DNA of 64,000 nucleotides from Paracoccaceae bacterium (GCA_024642725.1 JAHEAO010000003.1:38969-102968); one strand, 5' to 3'. Counted from the first letter of the stretch, positions 40,098 through 52,300 are shown. Notes: generated by a model not told the origin, from the sequence alone. Made by a program: numbers and translations.

Positions 40098-42230
40098 ATG
40101 ACCGAGAAGAGTGACTGGGAAAAGCTGGCCGCAAAAGAACTGAAGGGCAAATCCCCTGACGATCTGACATGGCTGACACCCGAAGGCATTTCCGTGCAGC
40201 CCGTTTATTCCGCAGAAGATGCGGAGGGGCTGTCTCACATGGGTTCGATGCCGGGTTCCGCGCCGTTTACGCGGGGTCCTCGTGCCACGATGTATACCGG
40301 ACGTCCCTGGACGATCCGTCAATATGCCGGGTTTTCCACTGCGGAAGAATCGAACGCCTTTTATCGCAAGGCGCTTGCTGCGGGCCAGCAGGGCGTGTCG
40401 GTCGCTTTCGATCTGGCCACGCACCGCGGCTACGACAGTGACCATGACAGAGTGATCGGGGACGTCGGAAAAGCAGGGGTGGCCATCGATTCCGTGGAGG
40501 ACATGAAGATCCTGTTCGACGGTATCCCGCTGGGCGAGGTCTCGGTCTCAATGACAATGAACGGCGCGGTGATACCGGTTCTGGCCTCCTTCATCGTTGC
40601 GGGTGAAGAACAGGGCGTCGATCGGGCGGCGCTGTCCGGCACGATCCAGAATGACATCCTGAAAGAATTCATGGTGCGAAACACCTATATCTACCCGCCG
40701 GAGCCGAGCATGAGGATCGTCTCGGATATCATTGAATATACGTCGAATAACATGCCCCGATTCAATTCCATATCGATCTCGGGATATCATATGCAGGAAG
40801 CCGGCGCGAACCTCGTGCAGGAACTTGCCTTCACCCTCGCAGACGGCAAAGAGTACGTCAAAGCGGCAGTGGAACGGGGCATGGATGTCGATGCATTCGC
40901 GGGCCGACTGTCGTTCTTTTTTGCTATCGGCATGAATTTCTTCATGGAAGCGGCGAAACTGCGTGCGGCCCGCTTCCTGTGGCACCGCATCATGACCGAA
41001 TTCAACCCAAAGAAAGCGGGCAGCTTGATGCTGCGGACGCACTGCCAGACATCGGGCGTTTCGCTGCAGGAACAGGATCCCTACAACAACATCGTCCGTA
41101 CCGCCTATGAGGCAATGAGCGCTGTGCTGGGCGGGACCCAATCCCTGCATACCAACTCCTTCGACGAAGCCATTGCTTTGCCTACGGAATTTTCCTCACG
41201 CATTGCCCGGAACACACAGTTGATCCTGCAGAACGAAACGGGCGTCACCCGCGTCGTTGATCCGCTCGCGGGGTCCTACTACGTCGAAAAACTGACGTCG
41301 GATCTGGCGGAAGCGGCGTGGGCGCTCATCGAGGAAGTTGACGAAATGGGCGGCATGACGAAAGCCGTTGCATCTGGCATGCCGAAGTTGCGCATCGAAG
41401 AAGCCGCCGCCCGGCGTCAGGCTGCCGTCGACCGCGGGCAAGAGGTCATCGTTGGCGTCAACAAGTTCCGGCTTCTCAAGGAAGATCCGATTGAAGTTCG
41501 CGAGATCGACAATTCTGCGGTTAGAACGGCGCAGGTGGCGCGGCTGGCAAGAATACGGGAGAGTCGCGATCAGGGGGCCTGTGATAAAGCACTGGGTGCG
41601 CTTGAAAAGGCTGCAATGAGCGGCAAGGGCAACTTGCTTGAACTGGCTGTAGAAGCCGCGCGCGCGCGGGCGACAGTAGGAGAAATCTCAATGGCGATGG
41701 AAAAAGCGTTCGGACGACATCGGGCAGAGGTCAAGACCCTGGCTGGCGTTTACGGCGCGGCCTACGAGGGCGACGAAGGTTTTGCAGAGATTCAGCGCGA
41801 CGTAGAAAAGTTTGCCGAGGAGGAGGGGCGTCGGCCACGGATGCTGGTCGTCAAGATGGGGCAGGACGGCCACGATCGGGGCGCCAAGGTGATCGCGACG
41901 GCGTTTGCCGATATCGGCTTTGACGTTGATGTCGGGCCCTTGTTCCAGACCCCGGAAGAGGCCGCCCAGGACGCCGTTGACAACGATGTCCACATCGTCG
42001 GCATCTCGTCGCAGGCGGCAGGCCACAAGACACTGGCACCCAAGCTGATCGAGGCGCTCAAAGCACAGGGCGCTGGCGACATCATCGTTATCTGCGGTGG
42101 CGTGATTCCGCAGCAGGACTATGATTTCCTATATCAATCGGGCGTAAAGGCCATCTTCGGCCCCGGGACCAACATACCAGTCGCCGCGAAGGACATCCTT
42201 GAACTTGTGCGTGCGGCCCGGACGGGCTGA
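40098..42230 (+). CDS. scpA: methylmalonyl-CoA mutase
   Basis: [32 protein letters not shown]12-binding motif [36 protein letters not shown]. Confidence 0.97.
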   Translation: MTEKSDWEKLAAKELKGKSPDDLTWLTPEGISVQPVYSAEDAEGLSHMGSMPGSAPFTRGPRATMYTGRPWTIRQYAGFSTAEESNAFYRKALAAGQQGVSVAFDLATHRGYDSDHDRVIGDVGKAGVAIDSVEDMKILFDGIPLGEVSVSMTMNGAVIPVLASFIVAGEEQGVDRAALSGTIQNDILKEFMVRNTYIYPPEPSMRIVSDIIEYTSNNMPRFNSISISGYHMQEAGANLVQELAFTLADGKEYVKAAVERGMDVDAFAGRLSFFFAIGMNFFMEAAKLRAARFLWHRIMTEFNPKKAGSLMLRTHCQTSGVSLQEQDPYNNIVRTAYEAMSAVLGGTQSLHTNSFDEAIALPTEFSSRIARNTQLILQNETGVTRVVDPLAGSYYVEKLTSDLAEAAWALIEEVDEMGGMTKAVASGMPKLRIEEAAARRQAAVDRGQEVIVGVNKFRLLKEDPIEVREIDNSAVRTAQVARLARIRESRDQGACDKALGALEKAAMSGKGNLLELAVEAARARATVGEISMAMEKAFGRHRAEVKTLAGVYGAAYEGDEGFAEIQRDVEKFAEEEGRRPRMLVVKMGQDGHDRGAKVIATAFADIGFDVDVGPLFQTPEEAAQDAVDNDVHIVGISSQAAGHKTLAPKLIEALKAQGAGDIIVICGGVIPQQDYDFLYQSGVKAIFGPGTNIPVAAKDILELVRAARTG

Positions 42231-42322
42231 GTGTCGGGCATGGAGTCTGCGCCTCACTTTGGATTTGATCCTGATCCGTTTCCGACGGAAATTGTGTAAC
42301 CTTTGGACTGCGAAAGACACCG

Positions 42323-42943
42323 ATGCCTGTTCTTCAGCCTGATCACCTTGCGGTCTGCGCGGAAACCCTTGCCGAGGGCGTAACTTATGTCGAAGACCTG
42401 CTGCAGGTGCCGCTTGCGGCCGGTGGCGAACATGTTTTTATGGGTACCCATAACCGCCTCTTGTCACTCGGACCCGGTTTCTACCTCGAAGTCATTGCCA
42501 TCAATCCCGACTCCGCAGACCCGGGCCGCGCGCGCTGGTTCGACATGGACAGGTTTTCAGGCCCGCCTCGCCTGACGAACTGGATATGCCGGACGCAGGA
42601 GCTTGATCTTGCGTTGCAGATGTCGCCCGCCGGGATAGGCGTTCCGATCCCTGCGGCGCGTGGGGATTTGCGCTGGACGATGGTCGTCCCGGAGGACGGC
42701 CAACTGCCCTTTGACGGCGCCTTCCCTGCGCTCATCGAATGGGAGGGAAAGACTCATCCGGCGGACCTGCTGCCCGACAGGGGATACCGGCTGTCTATGT
42801 TGAAGATTGAACATCCGGAGGCTGTAGGTTTGCGGCAAGCCTTGCAACCGATGTTGGAAATGTCTGATATCGAAATTCACGCCGCTGCAGAAAAACGCCT
42901 GATCGCGGCAATCGAAACCCCAACGGGGCTTCGGTATCTGTGA
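42323..42943 (+). CDS. VOC/glyoxalase-like protein
   Basis: DHLAVCAETLAEGVTYVEDLLQVPLAAGGEHVFMGTHNRLLSLGPGFYLEVIAINP. Confidence 0.83.
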   Translation: MPVLQPDHLAVCAETLAEGVTYVEDLLQVPLAAGGEHVFMGTHNRLLSLGPGFYLEVIAINPDSADPGRARWFDMDRFSGPPRLTNWICRTQELDLALQMSPAGIGVPIPAARGDLRWTMVVPEDGQLPFDGAFPALIEWEGKTHPADLLPDRGYRLSMLKIEHPEAVGLRQALQPMLEMSDIEIHAAAEKRLIAAIETPTGLRYL

Positions 42944-43431
42944 TGATGCCAAGGGATGCGACAGCCGCTGATGCGGGCGCAATCGCCGCCTTCTGGAACC
43001 CGCAGATCCGTGCAACCGCGGTCACCTTCAATGCGGTGGAAAAGAGCGTGACAGAGATTGTAACGCTCATTTCTACCAGACAGGAGGCAGGTCAGGCGTT
43101 CATGGTGGTGGAAGTGGAAGGTCAGGTGGCCGGATTTGCCAGCTATTCCCAGTTCCGCGCCGGTGTGGGTTATGCCCGGACGATGGAACACACGATCATC
43201 CTTGCACCGGCCGCGATTGGGCGCGGCTTGGGGCGTTCCCTGATGGCCGCCATCGAAGCCCATGCCCGAGGGCAGGGCGTTCATTCGATGTTCGCAGGGG
43301 TCAGCGGCGAGAACGCGGCGGGCATCGCCTTTCACGCTGCTATTGGCTATGTGCCGGTGGCGGTCTTGCATCAGGTCGGTTTCAAGTTCGGCCGCTGGTT
43401 GGATCTTCACCTGATGCAAAAACTCTTGTGA
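42943..43431 (+). CDS. GNAT N-acetyltransferase
   Basis: Phosphinothricin-acetyltransferase-like; HTIILAPAAIGRGLGRSLMAAIEAHARGQG. Confidence 0.85.
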   Translation: MMPRDATAADAGAIAAFWNPQIRATAVTFNAVEKSVTEIVTLISTRQEAGQAFMVVEVEGQVAGFASYSQFRAGVGYARTMEHTIILAPAAIGRGLGRSLMAAIEAHARGQGVHSMFAGVSGENAAGIAFHAAIGYVPVAVLHQVGFKFGRWLDLHLMQKLL

Positions 43432-43471
43432 TCTGACCTGACAGGCTGCGACGAAACGGCTAAGAGGGCCT

Positions 43472-44152
43472 ATGTCTCTCTGGACCCGCATAGCCGACGC
43501 CCTTTCCGCGCTAACCTCAGGCCAGCCGCTTTCGGCGTTATTCGACAGCTTGCGTACGCCTCCGGAACGATCGGTGGCTTTCGCGATCGCAGTCATTGCG
43601 CTGGGCGCTAAAATGGCAAAGGCTGATGGGCTGGTGACGCGCGACGAAGTCTCTGCCTTTCGCGAGGTTTTTACCATTCCGCCCAATGAAGAGGAAAACG
43701 CCGCGCGGGTCTTCAATCTCGCCCGGCAGGACGTTGCGGGATTCGAAGAATACGCAGTGCGCATCAAGCGAATGTTTGATGGCGTTGACGGGGTTCTCTG
43801 CGACCTGATGGAAGGCCTCTTTCACATCGCGATCGCCGATGGTGATTACCATCCAAACGAGGATGCCTTCCTTATACGAGTGGCTGATATTTTTGGCCTT
43901 CCAGATCGGGAGTTTCGCGCCCTGCGCAGCCGTTTCGTGCCGAATGCGGAAGCCGACCCATACAGCGTCCTAGATGTGCCCCATGACGCAAGCCTTGCGG
44001 AAATTCGCAAGGCATGGCGCAAGCTGGTGCATGACACACATCCCGACAAGATGATAGCTCGCGGCCTGCCGAAGGAGGCGGTGAAACTGGCAGAAAGTCG
44101 TCTGATGGCAATCAATCGAGCTTGGGAAGAGATCAGCAAGGCCAAAGAGTAA
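43472..44152 (+). CDS. TerB + J-domain protein (DjlA-like)
   Basis: TerB-like ALGAKMAKADGLVTRDEVSAFREVF; C-terminal J-domain with HPDK. Confidence 0.88.
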   Translation: MSLWTRIADALSALTSGQPLSALFDSLRTPPERSVAFAIAVIALGAKMAKADGLVTRDEVSAFREVFTIPPNEEENAARVFNLARQDVAGFEEYAVRIKRMFDGVDGVLCDLMEGLFHIAIADGDYHPNEDAFLIRVADIFGLPDREFRALRSRFVPNAEADPYSVLDVPHDASLAEIRKAWRKLVHDTHPDKMIARGLPKEAVKLAESRLMAINRAWEEISKAKE

Positions 44153-45177
44153 TGCGGCTCGCGACTTACAACATTGAATGGTTCGACAATCTCTTTGCCG
44201 ACGACGGGTCGCTTCTGACGGACGATCAGTGGTCCGGGCGTCAGAATGTGACTCGGATTGAACAGCTTACGGCCCTTGGCATCGTCTTTACCGCGCTTGA
44301 CGCAGATGCGGTGATGATCATTGAGGCACCGGACCAGAACGGTCGCAGGTCGACAGTCGCGGCACTCGAGGAATTTGCGAAGGTCTACGGCTTGCGGACC
44401 CGCAAGGCGCTGATGGGTTTTGAAAATGAAACGCAGCAGGAAATAGCGTTGCTCTATGACCCGGATGCGGTCACTGCCCGTCACGATCCGCAAGGCGAGC
44501 CGTCGGGACCGGAAGGGGCACATGGGGCACCGCGCTTCGATACAGCTTTTCGCTGGGACCTGGACATCGACGCCACATCCGAAGTTGTCACTTTTTCCAA
44601 GCCGCCGCTGGAAGTGGCAGCGAGAACGTCGTCTGGCGTCGATCTGCGCCTGATCGGTGTCCACGTCAAATCGAAGGCTCCCTTTGGTGCCCGGGGCAAG
44701 GCCGCAGTGCTGCGTACGTCAATCCAGAACCGTCGCAAGCAGTTGGCGCAGTGCATTTGGCTGCGGGCGAGAGTCGAGGAGCATCTGGCGCGAAACGACC
44801 GGCTTGTTGTCCTCGGTGATCTGAATGATGGCCCGGGTCTTGACGAATATGAAAAGCTCTTCGGCCATTCGGGGGTTGAGATTGTCATGGGCGAAGACGG
44901 TTGCCCCTGTCTGCACGACCCGCACGCCAGAATGGCAGTGACGCAGAGGGTCGGCACGATGCCGGCCACCGCGCGCTTCTTCATGCCAAAGCAGAAACGC
45001 TACCTGCAGGCCCTTCTGGATTATGTGATGATCTCGGACGCCTTGATGGCGAAGCGTCCCGAGTGGCGGATTTGGCATCCTTTCGACGATCCGGTCTGTT
45101 ATGCCACACCGGAACTGAGAGAGGCCTTGCTGACCGCAAGTGATCATTTCCCCGTTTCAGTTGATCTCGAACTCTGA
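44152..45177 (+). CDS. endonuclease/exonuclease/phosphatase family protein
   Basis: MRLATYNIEWFDNLF; LGDLNDGPG; SDHFPV; TAATG overlap with upstream gene. Confidence 0.85.
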   Translation: MRLATYNIEWFDNLFADDGSLLTDDQWSGRQNVTRIEQLTALGIVFTALDADAVMIIEAPDQNGRRSTVAALEEFAKVYGLRTRKALMGFENETQQEIALLYDPDAVTARHDPQGEPSGPEGAHGAPRFDTAFRWDLDIDATSEVVTFSKPPLEVAARTSSGVDLRLIGVHVKSKAPFGARGKAAVLRTSIQNRRKQLAQCIWLRARVEEHLARNDRLVVLGDLNDGPGLDEYEKLFGHSGVEIVMGEDGCPCLHDPHARMAVTQRVGTMPATARFFMPKQKRYLQALLDYVMISDALMAKRPEWRIWHPFDDPVCYATPELREALLTASDHFPVSVDLEL

Positions 45178-45215
45178 CCCCTTCAATGCGGCTCCGGCCT
45201 ACCTATATTGCGGGT

Positions 45216-45518
45216 ATGAAGACGCTCACGATGATCTTAATGGCGACCTCTCTGTCGGTCCTGCCCGCCTTGGCCCAGGACGGCGATGAGGCTGACTCGG
45301 ATCAAATGAGCGAAGGTCTGCAGTTGCTTCAGGACGGCACTCGGATGTTGCTCGAAGGATTGATGCAGGAAATAGGTCCGGCGCTTAAGGACCTTGAAGG
45401 CAAGATCGACGACCTGAATGCCTATTATCCGCCCGAAGTCCTGCCGAACGGCGACATCATTATCCGCCGCAAAGTGCCGCTTGCTGTGCCCGCGCCGGAA
45501 GGCGAAGTTGATCTCTGA
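45216..45518 (+). CDS. small secreted protein, unknown function
   Basis: Signal peptide MKTLTMILMATSLSVLPALAQ; acidic C-terminus. Confidence 0.75.
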   Translation: MKTLTMILMATSLSVLPALAQDGDEADSDQMSEGLQLLQDGTRMLLEGLMQEIGPALKDLEGKIDDLNAYYPPEVLPNGDIIIRRKVPLAVPAPEGEVDL

Positions 45519-45527
45519 AGGCAGGTT

Positions 45528-47126
45528 TCACTGTTCAATCGCTTCTTTTGCAGTGAACGCGTAAGTCGCAGGGATTCGCATCCGCTTGATCACGGTTTCT
45601 GCCCCCAGGGCTGCCGCGAGGGCGCTGAAGCGGGCCTGTGCCACTTCTCCAAACAGATCCTCGCCTCTCGGCGTTAGCGATAGTGTCAGCACCTTCTTGG
45701 TGGATTGCCATTTCAGGCGCGCCATCGAGTCCGGCGATTCCACTGAAAACATGGCTCCAAAGCGCATGGCTTTTCCGGCGACTTCCGCGGAAAGGATATC
45801 GCGTTCTTCGAGAAGTTCGAAAAGTTCGGTAAATCGCGATCCATCCCGGGTGTTCTTGTAGCGGTGCAAGAGCGCCAAACCCAGCCAGATCCGTTCCCTA
45901 TGGGTCAGCCCGCCAAGGTTTGCCCGTGTTGCGTTGTCAAAACAGACCTCTGCGCGATAGTCGGGATGGGCCCGCCACGTGACGTCATGCAGCAGGCAGG
46001 CCGCTTTGACCATGCGCTTGCGGGTGGGCGGGGCGCTGGCAAAAAGCGGTGATATGAATGAATTCAGCGCCCGTCCAAAGCCCGGCATCCGGGCGTCTTT
46101 CGCTTCGGCAAATCGGCAAGCCTCGATCAAGGGGTCGCGCCGACGCAGACGCTCCGGCATCTGCTCATAAAGCATGCCCTCGCGGATTCCGTAGCTCGAG
46201 ACGTCGATTTCTTTGGGAGAGAAGGTCCTTACCAATTGCCGCAAGACTTCCGAAGCGATGGGAACCAGCGACATACGCGCTTCGGATGTTCCGGTCCTTG
46301 CGCGTAAGTCGTTGATATCATTTGCGCCGATCCATTTGACCGTGGCTAGGACACCTTTTGGCGTCATCTTGTATTCGTGCAGGACATGCAGTGGATAACC
46401 GCGCCTCTCCATGTCAAGCCGAGCAATCGCGCGCCAGCTGCCTCCCACCAGATACAGCCGCTTGTTGTCACGTCCGATCTTTTCGACAAGTTCGCCCATG
46501 ATCTCCGCGATATGCGCTCGCAGCGCCTTCTTGCCGCCCTTCACGGCCTGCAACTTGAGTGGACCAAGCGCCGAGGTCACGCGCCGGCCAACTCTGCCGC
46601 CCTTGACCTCGGCCAATTCCATCGATGAACCGCCGATGTCACAAACCAGACCCTCTGCTTCCGGCCAGCCGAGAAGCACGCCTTGCGCTGACAGGCGGGC
46701 TTCTTCCTCGCCATCGATGACCCAAAGCCTCAGGCCAGTTTCTTCAATGACCTGTTTCTGGAAATCCGGTCCGTCGTTGGCATCACGCACCGCGGCGGTC
46801 GCGACTGCAGTGAGCGACGGCAGCCCCATGCCTTCTGCCAGCAACTGAAAGCGCTTCAACGCCGCCAGCGCGCGTTTCTTGCCTTCAGGGTTGAGACAAC
46901 CAGTCACCCCTAAGCCGGCACCCAAACCGCACATGATCTTTTCGTTGTAGAAATATGCTGGGCTTCGCGCCGCGCCGTCAAAGACCACAAGCCGGACGGA
47001 GTTTGAACCGACGTCAACCACACCGACCCTGGACAAGGCCCGCGCCGATGGATCTTCGAAGATTGGCCGACCGAACGGCCCCCAGTCTTCGCCGTGGCTT
47101 TCGCCGCTGCCGTCCATCGCATTCAT
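45528..47126 (-). CDS. ppx: exopolyphosphatase Ppx/GppA family
   Basis: VVDVGSNSVRLVVFDG; DIGGSSMELAEV; next to ppk1. Confidence 0.92.
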   Translation of the reverse strand: MNAMDGSGESHGEDWGPFGRPIFEDPSARALSRVGVVDVGSNSVRLVVFDGAARSPAYFYNEKIMCGLGAGLGVTGCLNPEGKKRALAALKRFQLLAEGMGLPSLTAVATAAVRDANDGPDFQKQVIEETGLRLWVIDGEEEARLSAQGVLLGWPEAEGLVCDIGGSSMELAEVKGGRVGRRVTSALGPLKLQAVKGGKKALRAHIAEIMGELVEKIGRDNKRLYLVGGSWRAIARLDMERRGYPLHVLHEYKMTPKGVLATVKWIGANDINDLRARTGTSEARMSLVPIASEVLRQLVRTFSPKEIDVSSYGIREGMLYEQMPERLRRRDPLIEACRFAEAKDARMPGFGRALNSFISPLFASAPPTRKRMVKAACLLHDVTWRAHPDYRAEVCFDNATRANLGGLTHRERIWLGLALLHRYKNTRDGSRFTELFELLEERDILSAEVAGKAMRFGAMFSVESPDSMARLKWQSTKKVLTLSLTPRGEDLFGEVAQARFSALAAALGAETVIKRMRIPATYAFTAKEAIEQ

Positions 47127-47171
47127 CCCCCGATATCCGCGCCCTGACCCTGCCAAGCGCGGCGGCCCACG

Positions 47172-49346
47172 TCAATCTTTGGAATGGGTGAGTTCCGGCA
47201 CGTCAGCGGCGCCGGCGGAGCCGCGCCCGGACAGCGAAGGATATTCCATGAAGAACCTGTGGCAATTGAATGGGTGGTCGGGATCCGACGGGGCAGGGCG
47301 CTCGAACGTTCCATCAGCATGCAGGACCCAGCTTTGTGCCTCATCGGCGAGGTTGGCGGCCATGATCTGGCTGACAATCTGAGCTTTCACCGTCGGGTTC
47401 TTGATCTGCACAAGCGTTTCCACCCGCCGCACAAGGTTCCGACCCATCCAGTCGGCGGAGGAAATGTACACCTTGGCCTTCTTCGATGGCAGGCCGTGAC
47501 CGTCTCCAAAGCAGACGATCCGGGAATGCTCAAGAAAACGCCCGACGATGGACTTGACGCGGATATTCTCGGACAGACCTTTTATGCCGGGTCGCAGACC
47601 GCAGATGCCGCGTGCGACAATGCTGATCTTTACGCCTTTCTGGCTTGCGCCATACAAGGCGTCGATAACGTCTGCATCGACGATGGAATTCATCTTGGCC
47701 CATATCTCAGCCGGCTTGCCCCGGGCTGCGTATTCCGCCTCACGCTCAATCATTTCTATCAGCGTCGATTTCAGATTCAGCGGCGAGATTGCCAGATTCT
47801 CAAGGCCCTCCGGCTGCGCATAGCCCGATAGATAGTTGAAAACCTTGGTTGCGTCCCGGCCAAGGGCGGCATCACAGGTGAATAGGGACAAGTCGGTGTA
47901 TATCCGGGCGGTAATCGGGTGATAGTTGCCGGTTCCGTAGTGCGTGTAGGTCACCAACTGGCCGTTCTCGCGGCGCACCACTGTCGAAATCTTGGCATGG
48001 GTCTTGTAGTTGATGAATCCATAGACGACATGCGCGCCCGCGCGCTCCAGACGGCGGGACTGACGAATATTCGCGGCCTCATCAAACCGCGCCTTGAGTT
48101 CGACAAGGGCCGTTACAGATTTGCCATTCTCCGCGGCTTCGCAGAGCGCGCTGACGATCGGGCTGTCTCGGGAGGTTCGGTACAGCGTCTGCTTGATGGC
48201 AAGCACATCGGGGTCGTTGGCCGCCTGTTGCATGAATCGAACGACCATGTCGAACGTCTCGTAGGGATGATGCAGCAGCATGTCCTTTTGCCGGATCGCC
48301 GCGAACATGTCGCCTTCGTGGTCCTGCACACGCTCGGGTACGCGTGGCGTAAAGCTGGGCCAAAGAAGGTCCGGCCGGTCATCAAGAACCAACTCCTTGA
48401 GATCGGACATCCCTATCATGCCCTTGACCTCGACAACCTCGTCCTCGCGGACATGAAGTTGGCTCATGATCAGGTTGCGCAACGCTTCGGGCGCATGCGC
48501 CGACAGCTTCATCCGGACAACTTCGCCCCGGCGTCGGCGTTTCAGCGCGACCTCGAATTCACGCACGAGGTCCTCTGCCTCGTCCTCGACTTCCAGATCG
48601 CTGTCGCGAAGCACGCGAAAAGCGCAATTCCCCACCAGTCGATAACCGGGGAAGAGCGCGTCCAGATGCAGAAGCAGTAACTCTTCAAGCGGTAAGAACC
48701 GATGCCGCCCGGCCCGCGACGGCAGAGAAACGAAGCGCTCAATCTGTTGGGGGATCGGCAGCAGCGCCTGCAGCGTGCGCTTGTCGTCCTTGCGTTCCAG
48801 TTGCAGGGCCAGAACGAAACCTGCGTTGGGGATGAAGGGGAAAGGATGTGCCGGGTCGATTGCCAACGGGGACAGAACGGGAAAGACATCATTCAGGAAC
48901 ACGCTTTCCAGATGCCTCGTGTCTGTTTTGGACAGCTTCTGACCGTGGCAGATCACGATGCCCTGAGTGTCCATTTCGCGGCGCAGCTTGTTCCAGGTCG
49001 ACTGTTGCGCATGCATCAGGTCGCGCGCGTTGGTGTTGATCAGGATGAGCTGCTCTGCCGGGGTTCGCCCGTCGGCGGCCGGTGTTGTATTGCCTGCATG
49101 CGCAAGCTCGCGCAAACCGGCAACGCGAACCGTATAGAATTCGTCGAGGTTGGTCGCCGAGATGGAAAGGAACCGAAGCCGCTCAAGCAGGGGCACGCGA
49201 GGGTTTCCGGCCTCTTCGAGGACCCGCCAGTTGAAGGCAAGCCAGCTGAGTTCCCGGTTGAAGAAGCGTCCGGGTCCGAGACGTTCAGCCTCTGGCACGG
49301 TGACGGGTCTAGCCCAGTCTGCTTTCAGGAAATCTGCGTTCGTCAT
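47172..49346 (-). CDS. ppk1: polyphosphate kinase 1
   Basis: [64 protein letters not shown]. Confidence 0.96.
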   Translation of the reverse strand: MTNADFLKADWARPVTVPEAERLGPGRFFNRELSWLAFNWRVLEEAGNPRVPLLERLRFLSISATNLDEFYTVRVAGLRELAHAGNTTPAADGRTPAEQLILINTNARDLMHAQQSTWNKLRREMDTQGIVICHGQKLSKTDTRHLESVFLNDVFPVLSPLAIDPAHPFPFIPNAGFVLALQLERKDDKRTLQALLPIPQQIERFVSLPSRAGRHRFLPLEELLLLHLDALFPGYRLVGNCAFRVLRDSDLEVEDEAEDLVREFEVALKRRRRGEVVRMKLSAHAPEALRNLIMSQLHVREDEVVEVKGMIGMSDLKELVLDDRPDLLWPSFTPRVPERVQDHEGDMFAAIRQKDMLLHHPYETFDMVVRFMQQAANDPDVLAIKQTLYRTSRDSPIVSALCEAAENGKSVTALVELKARFDEAANIRQSRRLERAGAHVVYGFINYKTHAKISTVVRRENGQLVTYTHYGTGNYHPITARIYTDLSLFTCDAALGRDATKVFNYLSGYAQPEGLENLAISPLNLKSTLIEMIEREAEYAARGKPAEIWAKMNSIVDADVIDALYGASQKGVKISIVARGICGLRPGIKGLSENIRVKSIVGRFLEHSRIVCFGDGHGLPSKKAKVYISSADWMGRNLVRRVETLVQIKNPTVKAQIVSQIMAANLADEAQSWVLHADGTFERPAPSDPDHPFNCHRFFMEYPSLSGRGSAGAADVPELTHSKD

Positions 49347-49388
49347 GAAAGAGTTATCTTCTTCTTGTGTTGCAGAATTTTGACAGCA

Positions 49389-50078
49389 TTATGCGGGTCG
49401 TTCGGTGCCAATGTCCAGAATGGCCGCAACCATTGCCCGGGTGATCGGGCGGCGTTGGACAAGCGCTGCCTGATCGAGTCGCCTGACCACGTTCTGCGCC
49501 CCACCAAAGCTGCGTTCCATTCGGGTCACGAGATAGTCGACCACGGGCGGCGCGACCGCCAGTTGCCTGTCCGCGAAAAGCTTCATCAGGACCGCCTTCA
49601 GCAGTTCGTCGTCGGGCAGGGTAAGATGCGCGACATTGGTGCCTTGCATTCGGCTGGCCAGGTCCGGCAGCGAAAGGCTCCAGCGGTTGGGGGGCGTGGT
49701 GCTGGTCAGCAGAAGGGCACCGCCTTCCGCCAGCAGCAGGTTGTGCAGATGAAACAAGGCTTGTTCTTCGGCGATCTCCCCTGCGATCTGGTGCACATCC
49801 TCAACCGCGACACGCGCGCCACCTGCTGTGAGCCCCGCAATGTCCTGCCCGCATAGTCCCTTTGCGGATAGGACGCTGCCGCTGGATTCTGCCGCCCAGA
49901 CATGTGCCAAATGGGTCTTGCCCGACCCCGCCGCGCCAACCAGCGCCAGCTTGCGCTCTGGCCAGCTTTCCCAGCCGTCAATCATGGCGACCGCAAGCGT
50001 GTTGGCCGGCGATACGAAAAAATCATCGCGTCCCAAGGCCGGTCTGGACGGCAGATCGAAGGTAAGTTGTCGTGGCAT
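49389..50078 (-). CDS. hda: Hda-like DnaA regulatory protein
   Basis: DnaA-like AAA+ domain: LVGAAGSGKTHLAHVWA; VAVEDVHQIAG; LPDLASRMQG; LVTRMERSFGGAQNVVRRLD. Confidence 0.87.
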   Translation of the reverse strand: MPRQLTFDLPSRPALGRDDFFVSPANTLAVAMIDGWESWPERKLALVGAAGSGKTHLAHVWAAESSGSVLSAKGLCGQDIAGLTAGGARVAVEDVHQIAGEIAEEQALFHLHNLLLAEGGALLLTSTTPPNRWSLSLPDLASRMQGTNVAHLTLPDDELLKAVLMKLFADRQLAVAPPVVDYLVTRMERSFGGAQNVVRRLDQAALVQRRPITRAMVAAILDIGTERPA

Positions 50079-50079
50079 T

Positions 50080-51147
50080 CTACTTCTCGGTGCGCCCGGC
50101 TTGACCTTTGTAGAGCAGGCTGTCCTGATATTGGGCGATAGCGAACCGAGCGATTACGCCGATTGCGGCGGCCACTGGTACTGCAACCAACATACCCACA
50201 AACCCGAACAAGAGTCCGAACGCCGACAGCGCGAAGATCAGCCAAACCGGATGCAGCCCAACGGAGCTTCCCACCAGCTTCGGAGTCAGAATGTTCCCTT
50301 CGAGAAACTGCCCCAGAAAAAAGACAGCCGCCACAGCACCCAGCCAGAACCATTGACCCCAGAATTGGAACAGTGCAAGCCCCAGTGCGACCGCTCCGCC
50401 GACCAGCGCGCCGACATAGGGGATGAAGGAAATCAGCCCGGCAATAAAACCGACGACTAGGCCGAACTGAAGTCCGACAAGCATCAGCCCTATGGCATAA
50501 TAGCTGCCAAGGATCAGGCAGACCGTTCCCTGTCCGCGTATGAACGAGGCGAGGGTGCGGTCGATTTCCTTGGCAAGGCTTCGAATTGCTGGCGCATGGT
50601 CAAGTGGCAAGAGCTGATCGACTTGTGCCATCATCCGGTCCCAGTCCAGCAAGAGATAGAATGTGATTACCGGCACAAGGACAACCAGAACGACGGTGTT
50701 GACCAGCCCCGCAGCCGATGCCAGCAGCGTGTTGAGAACCTCGACGCCTTTTGATTGCAGGCTTTCTCCAATTGCAATCAAGGATTTCGATATGCGGCTT
50801 TCGCTGTCCAGCAGGTCAGGGAACCGCTCGGTCAGAAAGATGCTGAATTGATGCACGAGTTTTGGTGCAGTTTCAAACAGGCCGATCATCTGCTGCACAA
50901 GCGTCGGCAGCACCAGAAGCGCGGCGAGCAAGAAAATAACCATCGCGCAGATCGTGATCGTGACGGTCGCCATGGCCCGGCTGAAACCCAGTCGCTCCAA
51001 AGCATCGGCGATCGGATCAAGGAAATAGGCGATAGCGCCACCCAGCACGAAAGGCAGCATGACATCTCCCAGAACCCAAAGGGTCAGAAGAAAGACTGCC
51101 GCTGCGATTCCCCAGTATCTGAACTGGTCACGAGCTGGAAGAGCCAT
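50080..51147 (-). CDS. AI-2E/PerM-family transporter
   Basis: LPFVLGGAIAYFLDPIADALERLGFSRAMA; GLISFIPYVGALVGG; EGNILTPKLVGSSVGLHPVWLIFAL. Confidence 0.9.
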   Translation of the reverse strand: MALPARDQFRYWGIAAAVFLLTLWVLGDVMLPFVLGGAIAYFLDPIADALERLGFSRAMATVTITICAMVIFLLAALLVLPTLVQQMIGLFETAPKLVHQFSIFLTERFPDLLDSESRISKSLIAIGESLQSKGVEVLNTLLASAAGLVNTVVLVVLVPVITFYLLLDWDRMMAQVDQLLPLDHAPAIRSLAKEIDRTLASFIRGQGTVCLILGSYYAIGLMLVGLQFGLVVGFIAGLISFIPYVGALVGGAVALGLALFQFWGQWFWLGAVAAVFFLGQFLEGNILTPKLVGSSVGLHPVWLIFALSAFGLLFGFVGMLVAVPVAAAIGVIARFAIAQYQDSLLYKGQAGRTEK

Positions 51148-51224
51148 GCCATCTCCTTTGACTTTGCCTTTTCGCCTGCCGACAGCAAGTTATCAAGGCC
51201 TTCTGTATGGTCGTAGCTGGCAGA

Positions 51225-52151
51225 TCAATCCAGAAACCACGACGGACCGGCATTGCCTCCGCACATAAGAACTCCGATTTTCTCATCCGCAGCCGGTCGA
51301 TACGCACCCGATGTGATGGCCGCCAGTGCCGTGGCGGCGCCCGGCTCTCCGACCAGCCTCACCTTGTCCCAAAGCCGGGATTGGGCGGCGGTCACCTCGG
51401 CATCGCTGACAACAATGGATTGGACATCGGCTTTCGCCAATGCCGCGCGCGGCAGGGAACCGATACTCGCGGCTCCCAAGGCGCTCGCCGAAATGCCGCT
51501 GGGCAGGATCGTCGCGGCCGGGCCATCACGCAGCATCGCCGCATAGGCAGCCGTGCCTTCGGTCTCGACGGCCAGAATCTTGATTCGGTCGCCGTACCAT
51601 GTGGCGATCCCGCCAATCAGGCCGCCACCGCCGACAGAAACAACAAGCGTATCGATATCGGGCAACTGCTGTTCGATTTCGATCCCAAGCGTCCCTTGTC
51701 CGGCCATTGTCAGGGGCGCGTCATAAGGATGGATCGCCAAGGCCCCGGTTTCGGCTGCAAATGCCTCGAAAGCTTCGATAACCTCATCTATCGGCTTGTC
51801 CATCAGGATCACTTCGGCCCCGAAATGTCGCATCCGATCAATCTTGACCTGGCCCGCATAGGCGGGCGCAAACACTTTTGAACGGGTCCCCAGCTGAGTC
51901 GCAGCATAGGCAACTGCCGCCCCATGATTGCCCCCCGATATCGCTACGACACCGGCCGGGCCGGGCGCGCTGGCCAGAATGGAATTGAATGCGCCACGCA
52001 CCTTGAATGAACCGGTATGTTGGGTGTGTTCGAGTTTCAGACCAACAGGTCCGGCGCCAAATGTGCCGGCTTCCACCTCCAGCACGGGCGTTCGTCTCAG
52101 ATGCGGGCGAATCCGCTCATAAGAGGTCTTGATGTCTTCAGGTCCGATCAC
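51225..52151 (-). CDS. threonine/serine dehydratase-like PLP enzyme
   Basis: [23 protein letters not shown]-lysine motif; [24 protein letters not shown]. Confidence 0.9.
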   Translation of the reverse strand: MIGPEDIKTSYERIRPHLRRTPVLEVEAGTFGAGPVGLKLEHTQHTGSFKVRGAFNSILASAPGPAGVVAISGGNHGAAVAYAATQLGTRSKVFAPAYAGQVKIDRMRHFGAEVILMDKPIDEVIEAFEAFAAETGALAIHPYDAPLTMAGQGTLGIEIEQQLPDIDTLVVSVGGGGLIGGIATWYGDRIKILAVETEGTAAYAAMLRDGPAATILPSGISASALGAASIGSLPRAALAKADVQSIVVSDAEVTAAQSRLWDKVRLVGEPGAATALAAITSGAYRPAADEKIGVLMCGGNAGPSWFLD

Positions 52152-52300
52152 TCGCCCAATCCCTTCTTGTACTGCGCCCAGCTATCCCGGTCTGGTCCGG
52201 CTGGTCAAACCCTTCTAGCCAAGTGCAAGCCGGATTGCCTAACTTGGGCCTTTCGCATAGAGCATTTCAGAACTTCTTTGTCCCAGAGGCTATCCATTCC

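Noticed and set aside
39115-40101. 328-aa plus-strand ORF overlapping pccA
   Set aside because: Frame-shifted reading of the pccA 3' end and antisense of the DUF4174 gene
48702-49856. 384-aa plus-strand ORF
   Set aside because: Antisense to ppk1 and hda, no domain signal
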